The translations under genes and the position numbers were made by a program. A DNA stretch of 64,000 nucleotides from Coniochaeta sp. PMI_546 (lineage: Eukaryota > Ascomycota > Sordariomycetes > Coniochaetales > Coniochaetaceae): positions 3,158,606 through 3,222,605 of the forward strand of contig MU271144.1 of the NCBI GenBank assembly GCA_021432605.1, given 5' to 3'. A model generated the notes under the pieces. It did no database searches. It saw only the letters and a program-made list of their open reading frames with translations, and was not told the DNA's origin. This document shows positions 21,134 to 30,340 of this stretch, one piece after another; the first letter of the stretch is position 1, and every line of letters starts with the position of its first letter.

Positions 21134-22376
21134 GATGTTGGTCGTGTTATGCTTACCTGAAAGGGTGGAGTCTTATGGGTTAAGGTGAGGAGATAGACTG
21201 AATGTGCTTGTGAGGGTAGAAAGGCGCCTGGGTGAGCCCAGGAAAGCTGGCTGGCTGTGTGGTCTTCGTGAGATGAGAGAAAAGGATGAGTTGAAATTTG
21301 ATTGCTCTTTAAGAATCTCGGTTGATTTAGGCAACCGCTTTTGCTAGAAGAAATTTGTGCCGTGACATCTGTGGAAGGAAGGTGCGAGGTCGACCAGACG
21401 TTGTCATATGGGGTTGAGAGGAAGGTGCGAGAGTACTCATGGCGACCCCTTTATGTACCTTACCTCTACCATAAGGTACCAGGTCAATTCGTCGAACTTT
21501 GACAGCAAGAACGCGGCCAGCCTCACATCTGCTGGGTACCTTGCCTCGTAGATCTTATACATCATTCTGTTTTCCTTACAAGCATTTGGCGCGTCGGGTA
21601 GACTCATCGAAAATACTGATGATCCCATCTGGTACTTTCTCTGGGCATCTTCCGAGTGCGAAGGGTAATGCCAAGCTCCGAAGGGCCCATCCATAAGGCT
21701 GACGAGTGTCGACTACGTATTTCGTCTCGTACCTTGTCACCACTTGGTAGCATTTAGTCCGGCTTTCTGATTTTGAGACGGTGTCTACCTCGTGGTACAG
21801 TCAAGAGATAGAGATATTTCTATAGGATGGGGAACATTGCCAACCATCTCTTTCGAACTGTCTTGACGCCACGATGCTACGGTGCTTTGTTGGAACTTGC
21901 AAGCTTTTCCTGGGTTGTAATGCAAACCACCTGTGGAACGTGTCACTTAGTAACGTGCCTTGTATTTCCTGTATGCGTATGAATTGGCTCCGAGTGGGCA
22001 GAGAGGGTGGTGTTTACCAGACTGGAGTTCAACAAAGTACCTGTACACTACACATTTCATAGTTGACCATGTCGTCGAAATCCACACCGGGCCGGGATCG
22101 GCGAGCCTCCACCCCAGCTACCCCACATTCCTGATCCCCACCCAACTTACACCTCCGAGATAAGCCGGCGATAAGCCTTGCGGACCCTCAATGTCGCCTC
22201 CGTCACCGAAACATTTCCTGCGGATTGGTAATGCTCACCAGCAAGCGAATATTCAACTCACATCAACCCTAGCAATTTACAGCACAGCATCCTCCAACTC
22301 TACATTTTCATATCATCAAGGATCCCTTACACTACGACATTGTTAGACGGGTCACAAGCGCCCCCTGACAGCCGCA
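21134..22376. other. divergent intergenic region SWIM-RING / NBP35
   Basis: This 1.24-kb stretch between two gene starts should contain both promoters. An 85-codon minus frame (21437-21694) is isolated and unsupported. Nothing else stands out. Confidence 0.5.
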
Positions 22377-23405
22377 ATGGCGCCCTCTCTCGAAGAACCA
22401 GATCGTGTCGAGGATGTGATCGCCCACCCCCTCAAACAAAAACCGAACCTCGTAGCCCCCGAACCAGAGCACTGTCCAGGCCCTGAATCCGAACAAGCGG
22501 GCGCCGCGGACTCCTGCGCCGGCTGCCCCAACCAAGCCATCTGCGCCTCGGCGCCCAAAGGCCCCGACCCAGACATACCGATCATCGCAGCCCGGCTAGC
22601 AGGCGTGAAGCACAAGATCCTCGTCGTCAGCGGCAAAGGCGGCGTGGGGAAGAGCACGTTCACGAGTCTTCTCGCGCACGCGTTCGCGATAAATCCGGAC
22701 AACAGCGTCGGGGTGATGGACACCGACATCTGCGGGCCGAGCATACCGAAGATGATGGGCGTGGAGTCGGAGACGCTGCATGTCAGCGGTGCGGGCATGT
22801 CGCCTGTCTACGTGATGGATAATCTCGGTGTGGTGAGCATACAGTTCATGCTGCCCAACCGGGACGATGCGATTATATGGCGCGGGCCGAAGAAGAATGG
22901 TTTGATCAAACAGTTTTTGAAGGATGTCGACTGGGGCGACTTGGATTTCTTGCTTATCGACACGCCGCCTGGGACGAGCGATGAGCATCTGAGTGTCAAC
23001 GCTTTCCTGAAGGAGAGTGGGATTGACGGCGCGGTGGTGGTCACTACGCCGCAAGAGGTGTCGCTGCTGGATGTGCGGAAGGAGATTGACTTCTGTCGCA
23101 AGGCGGGGATACGGGTTCTGGGGCTGGTCGAGAATATGAGCATGTTTGTGTGCCCAAAGTGCGACCATGCGAGCGAGATATTTAGGGCTACGACGGGAGG
23201 AGGGAAGGGATTGGCTGAGGAGATGGGGATCCCATTTCTTGGGGCCGTGCCGATTGACCCAAGGATAGCGATGGCGTGCGACTATGGGGAAAGTTTCTTT
23301 GACTCGTTTCCTGATAGCCCGGCATGCAAGGCTCTCAAGGGAGTTGTGAATGGTCTGGCGGATCAGATTGGGCTTGATGCCAGAGATGTCTTGCCCGAGC
23401 CATAG
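22377..23405 (+). CDS. NBP35: cytosolic Fe-S cluster assembly factor NBP35
   Basis: This is an intronless 342-residue P-loop ATPase of the Mrp/NBP35 family. The diagnostic N-terminal Cys motif is exact: C33-x13-C47-x2-C50-x5-C56. The deviant Walker A is GKGGVGKS at 86-93, and the bridging CxxC pair is at about 259-262 (FVCPKC). Further family blocks are [30 protein letters not shown] and [18 protein letters not shown]35 forms a scaffold with Cfd1 in the cytosol, builds 4Fe-4S clusters and passes them to cytosolic and nuclear apoproteins through the CIA pathway. All key residues are present and the length is normal for the family. It converges with the GMF gene (223 bp apart). Confidence 0.97.
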   Translation: MAPSLEEPDRVEDVIAHPLKQKPNLVAPEPEHCPGPESEQAGAADSCAGCPNQAICASAPKGPDPDIPIIAARLAGVKHKILVVSGKGGVGKSTFTSLLAHAFAINPDNSVGVMDTDICGPSIPKMMGVESETLHVSGAGMSPVYVMDNLGVVSIQFMLPNRDDAIIWRGPKKNGLIKQFLKDVDWGDLDFLLIDTPPGTSDEHLSVNAFLKESGIDGAVVVTTPQEVSLLDVRKEIDFCRKAGIRVLGLVENMSMFVCPKCDHASEIFRATTGGGKGLAEEMGIPFLGAVPIDPRIAMACDYGESFFDSFPDSPACKALKGVVNGLADQIGLDARDVLPEP

Positions 23406-23628
23406 ACTTGAGAAAGTAGCTCAGGTGCTGGTGTGCATAATGAGATAATGATTGCATATTCGTGGTACGGGATCATAACCGGGCAATCATCGCGTCCGGA
23501 ACCTACCTGAACTGTAACGGCTGAAATTTGTCCTGCTCGCAATCGTATCTGACATACGGCGTTCGGCACCCTGCCATCAACAAGAACCTCTACCTTGACA
23601 TACGACAAGAACGGTCGCAAGTGTACTC

Positions 23629-24178
23629 TCATGCAGCACCCAGCGTCTTAGGCAGCTCCTCTAGATCCTCGACAGACTCAATATCGATAACCTTTCCAAC
23701 CTCAGCGGTATTCCGCATAAGCTCCTTGGCGCCGGCGTACATCATCCTCATCTCATTGTTGCATGTGATAGGGAGGTAGTATAGCAGGACATACGGCACT
23801 GACAGCCGACCGGACGGAAGCGTCAGGGGGTAGCTGAGCAGCACGAAGCGTGGTGTGTGGTCTGGCAGGTCTTCTGCAATATCGTCGAGGGACTTGTAGA
23901 CCGTTTTATCTTCGTCTTGCTTGATTTCATGGGTTTGTTTATCGATTAGGTCTATTTCCAAGGGTTGTCAGACGAGGGACGGAGCTTGTGGTTATTCGGG
24001 GTGGAAACATACATACAAATGACGGCTTGGGGTTCGTTGGATCGCGAGGTGCCAAGGCGGAACTTTCGGAGCTGATCTTTTGTCTCTTGCGAGAAGGTGT
24101 AGAGTCTGGCTTCCGAGCTCTGTAGGTAGTAAGTAGTATTAGCTTAGCTGACGGCTTGCGCGATGGGGATCTTACCAT
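23629..24178 (-). CDS. gmf1: glia maturation factor (GMF/Aim7), ADF-homology protein
   Basis: It has three coding exons. Exon 1 is only the ATG (24178-24176), immediately followed by GTAAGA. Exon 2 is 24119-24017 and exon 3 is 23951-23629. The spliced protein has 142 residues, the usual GMF length. It begins MSSEARLYTFSQETKDQL and contains PDHTPRFVLLSYPLTLPSGR, VLLYYLPITC and NNEMRMMYAGAKELM, the core of the ADF-H fold in GMF. GMF binds Arp2/3 complex rather than actin, debranches actin filaments and inhibits new branching at endocytic patches. It is divergent from the molybdopterin-domain gene with 438 bp between starts. Confidence 0.95.
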
Positions 24179-24616
24179 TGTGATGGACTTGTGTGATTGT
24201 GCTCGGTTGTGAGGGTAGCTCGTTCAATTGTATGACCAGAGGTAATTGGATAATTCGGAGGATCGACTGACGGGACGATGGCCGTTCTTCATTCGTGTAG
24301 ATATTGGAAGAGAGCCTCGTGGCACCTATGTCGTTCATCTGATGCCTTGTCTCAACCTTGCTGATGCATCATCACCCCGCCAATCCGATGCGGGGTCCTT
24401 CCGCAACGTGTGGGTCTCCATTTCCAGCTCAGGTACCCCGGTCCCCGGCTGGCCGCAGCCAGGCCGGTGGGTCCGATGGTGAGTCGGGCATATCAGCCTT
24501 GGATCGAATCGCTAGCATATTTACCGCGCAGTAGCCTCACCTGCCTTCCCCTTCCGTTCCGTTTGAACTTGGTCGCGGTTGCTTGTTGGGGATTTGTCCC
24601 TCAGAGGCGTTACTTA
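24179..24616. promoter_or_regulatory. divergent promoter region GMF / molybdopterin-domain gene
   Basis: These 438 bp lie between two start codons in opposite directions, so both promoters must be here. No specific motif could be assigned with confidence. Confidence 0.5.
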
Positions 24617-26048
24617 ATGTTCTCTCGTGTGTCGCTCATAGCTCGACACCTCACGAGACCATCCCTCGGCTTCGCAGCAACATCAGGAGCATCGGCTACG
24701 TCATTTCGGCCCGTAGCAGGAGGTTTCAAGATGTCCGGCGTCACGGCTGACGAGCGCAACTCGCGGACGATACATACGGCGGCGTGTCTAATCATCGGGG
24801 ACGAGGTCCTTGGGGGAAAGGCATGTTTGAAGTCGGTGAGAGTGTCAATGGATTAGCAGCTAACTTGATGGCCTCATGAGTTAGACAGTTGACGTACGTC
24901 CCGCTATATGATTCAAGTGTGGCATAGGAGCTCATTGTATTTACTAGACAAACTCGGCCTATATGGCGAAGTGGTGTTTCTCGCTCGGCATTGTGAGTTG
25001 TCGCGTCTGCTTCTATAAACCACAGTTTCTCCTGACAGCGCAAATGCAGAACCTCAAGCGAGTTGAGGTCATAGAGGACGATGAAAGCGAGATTATCGAG
25101 GCTGTTCGACGCATGAGCGACCGTTACGACTTCGTGGTCACCAGGTATGTTTGTTGATTCCTGCGCTCTGAACGAGGCGATGCTGACAAGGAGATCACAG
25201 CGGAGGTATTGGTCCGACGTAAGAGCACACTCAAATCCATAGATGGACCACATGTCACCACTTCTAACAATGCTGATACAGACACGACGATATCACATAT
25301 CAGTCCATCGCGAAAGCCTTCGGACTGCCCCTAATCCTTCACCAGGAGGCTTTTGAGAGGATGAAGCGTATATCGAAGCCTCACCCATCCCAGCAGAAAT
25401 TCAGCTGGGACGAGGACACCCCCGCTCGGAAGGCGAGGCTGAGGATGGTTGAGCTGCCGATTGACGAGTCACGGGATTTGCAGAAGCAGGTGCTGTTCCC
25501 GCGCGAGGAGCTGTGGGTTCCCGTTTCCGTGGTAAACGGCAATGTCCATATCCTACCGGGTATCCCGCGACTCTGTTGGTTTCCCTCATCGTCCTTCGTT
25601 CTCGTATTCCTGGTTGGGCTAACACTGGTACTTAGTTGAGAGTTTGCTGGACGGGCTTAAGCCGTTTATCATTCCACGACTGACGGATCCAGACAAGGGG
25701 ATATTCAGGGCCATGATCTCAACGCCGCTGCCCGAGAGCGCGGTTGCCGGCTACTTGACCGATTTGGCGGCCAGAGTCGTATCAAGGGGTGTCAAGGTTG
25801 GCTCTTACCCCAGATGGGGCAAGAAGACCAATACGGTGACGCTGGTCGGAAAGTATGTCATGTCCCAGTGTTTCCTGTGATCTTGTTCCTCTTATGCAGG
25901 ATTGCGTCACTAATAATTTCTTCCTCGTAGGGATAAGGCTTTCATCGAGAGCCTCGTACCAGAAGTCGTCGAAAATGTGAAAGGTCGCCGAGTGATGGTG
26001 GAAGGTGAGGGTGAGGAAGACGATGAGAAGTCGAAAAAGTTGGCCTAG
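24617..26048 (+). CDS. molybdopterin-binding (MoCF_biosynth) domain protein, eight exons
   Basis: Exons are 24617-24820, 24885-24893 (9 nt), 24948-24992, 25050-25144, 25201-25218 (18 nt), 25282-25574, 25636-25852 and 25931-26048, giving 332 residues in continuous phase. The product has the MoCF/CinA-type core: CLIIGDEVLGGKTVDTNSAY, an IEAVRRMSDRYDFVVTSGG stretch, then IGPTHDDIT. The first intron then uses a GC donor (AAG|GCATGT). A GT donor 15 nt downstream (24836) would insert five residues in the conserved motif. The first 38 residues before an internal Met are Arg/Ser-rich without acids (MFSRVSLIARHLTRPSLGF), like a mitochondrial presequence; an internal ATG at 24731 would give a cytosolic form. 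Relatives include the N-terminal domain of FAD synthases. The substrate is unknown. Confidence 0.87.
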
Positions 26049-28392
26049 AGTCTGCGTACCGTGAACCCCCACGACTTCAGGTGCTTGTATCTTGACGGTT
26101 ATCTTCGTGCATCTTGAAGATGGACTCGGTAATGCCGAACGACTTCTAGTGAACGTTGAGTAATTTAAAACACGTTGTCGCGTATGCACAGCGGCGGGTC
26201 ACGACTCAAGAACGGTCACTAAGTAGTCTTTCGATGTGACAGCAATGGAATCTGGACTCGACTTACTACCTTATGGTAGACGACCTTGTGGCATCGGTAA
26301 CCGATTTAAAAAGTCGTGCAAACTTAATTTGGTCGCAGAGTATTTGCCGTGATTCGATTTGCCCAAACACAAGTGTCGTAGACTTGTTGCAGGTCCCACG
26401 TGGCCCATGAGGAGAGGTTCCACGTGCTACAAGATAGGGAGCGCATTGGGGCTCGACCGTCGTCAACAACAGCTACGGAGAAGATCTTCCAAAATGCCCT
26501 CGACGACCTTGTCATCAGGCACCGCGAGCCTGGGCAGTCCCTGCAGATCCCAGACGCATCGCAAAGGACTAGAGGGGTTTGAAGCTAATGGTGCGCCAGT
26601 CTAACCACACCGCAATCTTCTACGAGTGTTCTAGCGTTTCTAGTGCATGTTCTGGTTCCCCCCATGATCACCGAGCATCTGCAATGCATGACGCCTTATC
26701 ATCTTGAACCTCCCGTTGATAAATTCCTTGAAAAGCCACGGCTCAAGTTCTTACTATGTAGCTGAGGTCTTTAGCTTCGGGTGCTCCTGTTGGGCTTGGC
26801 GCAAGGGCAACATCATATGCTTGAAGTGACCTATCACACCAGATTGGCCAGAAACAGACACAATCTGACGTCGGAACTTACGGCGCCAACCCAACAGCTA
26901 GCAGAGATGACAGCGTCTCATAGGACGAGCTGGCGCCTTGATATGAGCCATGGTGGCCGTACGAGGCTGAGAAATCGACTCAACTTTTTTTGTTTAGCGC
27001 ACATGGAAAGGTTACTGTCGTAAGACACACATTGTTCGTGATACGTTCCGCAAAGCGTGTCTGAGGAATTCTCACAGGGAGGAAACATTTGACGAGAAAC
27101 ATGGGTGTGCAGCCACAACAGGTGCCAAATCTACGCAAGTCACATCGTGGGTGACAATGTCGACTCTGCGTATCTTCAGAGAGTGACGATGATAATCTGA
27201 TCAGGAGGTTATCGCCCTCGCTGGGGTTGCTGTACCGGTATACACTACATACGTAATAGATGGCTCTGCGATAAAGGGTCAGAACCATAATCTGGCCACC
27301 CCTGCCGTGGTCGGGAATGAAAAGGGAGCTTCCCCCACAAAGCCCCTAGCAACAAGCACCATCAGGGTAAGCGTGTCTGTTGTTCCACCGTTCTACCCGC
27401 CATCTGTGAGGTGGAGTGGTGCTCTCTCAGTCTTGTGACTTCTTGTGACAGCTCCATCTCGTCAGATTAGTCTACAGCAGCAACTTTGCTGCGTGAAAAG
27501 GAGATGTCTGGGCCGGTAAAAAAGGAGAACACACAAAGTAAGTTGAAAGCAACCAACTCTCAAGGCAGAATGCCGTGCAGAGGCAGCTTGCTCGTGATTC
27601 GCCGGCTTGCAGCACAGAGCCGTTCCAGAAAGGAAAGGCCTCCCCTTGGTGTGTGTGCGGGTGTACAGACTTGGCTGGGGACAGTTTCTATACATCCAGG
27701 TACCTGCGCATTCCCCATCCCCGGCCGATTCCATACCAAAACTCTGCCCAGAGAATGGCTGATACAAGGTATCTCGCGTCAAACGACAGGTACCGACCCA
27801 CAAATCTTTAACTTGTGCCGCAAATCAGCGATAGGCGCCCGTGCTCCCTGGTGTCCACCACTCTAGCAGGTAGTTGGTGCACCGCACGAACCTCCCACCC
27901 CCCCCTCGTCCCTTTGCTGCTTCTTTCTTCCTGCAAGCCAGTGACCTCCTGCACCTTTGCTAGGCTGTTTCCCAAACCGCTAGCAACCCAAGAGCGAACA
28001 CTGCATCCCACACACCTTTCCCTCCATCATCTTTTTTGTCACTTTCTCGCAGACCCATCATCATCCCCGAACTTCACGGCGATCGGCGACTTGTAATTAT
28101 TGGTCCAGCCTGCACAGTGATCATCCCCAAGTGTTCCTGAATCGCGACTGTCGTCCGACGAATAAAGTTCGGCTGCCTGCCCACTGCCCTTGTTACTTTG
28201 GACCACCTCGGCCGATAAACTTGCAAGGGGTCCCCTTTCTTTGTCCGCCGGCGCCTATTCCGAGCATCACTTGCCAGCATCGTCCGATTGCTTCAAGCGA
28301 GACGTCGTCTCTTCTTCCCCGTTGCGTCATCATTCAATCAATAAGATAGATTCTCTGGTCATTGCAATTGCGCGCGATCAAGCAAACGTACA
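26049..28392. other. intergenic and ras leader, no gene recognised
   Basis: This 2.34-kb stretch upstream of ras has no supported gene. Short open frames on both strands (such as 27462-27803 minus and 27486-27866 plus) are mutually antisense and domain-free. The last ~500 bp are CT-rich on the plus strand (around 27895-28065), typical of a fungal core promoter and long 5' leader. Confidence 0.5.
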
Positions 28393-29255
28393 ATGGCGTC
28401 TAAGGTTCGTCCCTGAACTCCACCCCGACATCAAGCTCACCGCGACCGCGATTGCCTCTGGCAAGTCTTCCCAATCGAAAGCTAATCCCATAATGCAACT
28501 CAGTTCCTACGAGAGTATAAATTGGTGGTCGTCGGCGGCGGTGGCGTCGGAAAGTCCTGCCTTACCATCCAGTTAATCCAGAGCCATTTCGTCGATGAAT
28601 ATGACCCAACAATCGAGGGTTCGTACCTTCCTCGCAACTCGTGTCTCAGTCGCGTCACTGACTCGCCTGTGCTGTCCAGATTCTTACCGCAAGCAATGCG
28701 TGATCGACGACGAGGTTGCCCTGCTTGACGTGCTCGATACTGCCGGCCAAGAGGAGTACTCTGCCATGCGAGAGCAGTACATGCGAACTGGCGAAGGCTT
28801 CCTATTGGTTTACTCCATCACATCCAAGCAGAGCTTCGACGAGATCACAACATTCCAGCAGCAGATTCTGAGAGTCAAGGACAAGGACTACTTCCCTATG
28901 GTGGTGGTTGGTAACAAGTGTGATCTGGAGAGCGAGCGGGAGGTCTCGAGAGCAGGTAAGCACTCCGCATCCATTAATACGTGAGACCGCAAGCCTCTGA
29001 CGAGGGTCTACTACAGAGGGCGAGGCTCTCGCGAGGTCATTCGGTTGCAAATTCATCGAAACGTCTGCCAAATCACGGATCAATGTCGACAAAGCCTTCT
29101 ATGATATCGTCAGGGAAATTCGGAGATTCAACCGCGAGATGCAGGGATATTCGACTGGCAGCGGGAACTCGAACGGCATCAACCAGATCAACAAGATGGA
29201 GGTCAGCGACAACGAGGCAAGTGCCGGCTGCTGCTCCAAGTGCATCATCATGTAA
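28393..29255 (+). CDS. ras-1: Ras small GTPase (RasA/ras-1 type)
   Basis: It has four coding exons: 28393-28404 (12 nt, MASK), 28504-28618, 28680-28955 and 29017-29255; the protein has 213 residues. The order is classical Ras: P-loop GGGGVGKS (15-22), effector region [14 protein letters not shown], switch [21 protein letters not shown] and ETSAK. A variable tail ends in CCSKCIIM, a CaaX farnesylation box with neighbouring Cys for palmitoylation. The second intron splits the Asp codon of IEDS, and two donors read GTTCGT rather than GTAAGT. In filamentous fungi this Ras controls polarity, hyphal growth, conidiation and, in Neurospora, clock output. It is close to full identity with known orthologues over the G domain as far as I can judge by eye. 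Confidence 0.97.
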
Positions 29256-30340
29256 AGCGAGACTAGGCCACTTCGGGTGTTGTGAGGGTAATTTGGAGGA
29301 GTTTGTCAGGCTAGCCAGGACTGAGAGTGCCGGTCTGGTTACGATGCCAAGGACTACAATGTTAGAGAGTGAGCAAGAGGAAGCGGGCATATCAGCCAGG
29401 AAGGTTGCGCTTGTGTGGATGAGCGGCGGTGTGGAGGAATGAGGGTGCGGCAGAAGCATCTTTACAACTGCTCGACGTTGAGTGCAATGGTTGCACATAT
29501 ATCAGATCTGCGATGGGGATCTGTAAGCTCAACAGTCGTCGAGACGTGGAGCCACTGACTCTTGAGCTCGTACTGGGAGCGACATACCAACGGCTCTCGT
29601 AGGCCATGGGGGAAAGCAGAGAACAAGCTGCAACTTCCCTGACTACAGACTTTTCTTTTTCCTTTCGCGAGGGTCATTTGAACTAAACTCTGGTTCTTCT
29701 ATATCGGTTGCTATCCAAATCTGTAATTCTTTGTCCCATGTCCCATGGCTCTGGCCTCATACATTTCGTGACTGATGTCTTAAGGATCACTGTTTGCCCG
29801 CTGTTGCGAAAATGATCAACCCAGTATAGGCACGACGAGAGACGTGGTCAGACAAAGCACCAAGTGCTTCCAACAAAGGTGTGTCCTTCGACTCTTTCAC
29901 AAATCATGTTATAGACTCGAGCTAATCACAAAGCAGCTTGAGACTTGCTGGCATCAGAGATTCTATAATTAGCCCTGTTGTCGAGTCAAAAGGAGAATCA
30001 ACAATAGTATTGTCATTTGCACAGCGAAAGGTGTTGAAGAGCGGTCATGGTCAAGTATATATGCATCATGCTCAGCACAATTCATCAAGCGCTTTAGACC
30101 ACCATACTAGGTTCGCTTTATACCAATCTAGAAGTTTTCATGCACAACTGACACATCATACGCATCAGTCACGATTCAACCACGCTTCCGGGCCCGATAT
30201 ACCACTCAAAGGTAGGCCTATAGCTATCCAGCCAAGTGGATACGGCCAACCAAGATGCAGTTACAGCACCAGCAAGAAGGTGAATTCCATAGGGAACAGT
30301 TGCAGACTCCTAATCCTCCGCCTTGGCCTGTTAGCGGGCT
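29256..30340. other. intergenic, ras 3' UTR and upstream region of next gene
   Basis: This 1.09-kb stretch has no supported gene. The 29073-29498 minus frame overlaps ras and is its shadow. Confidence 0.5.
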
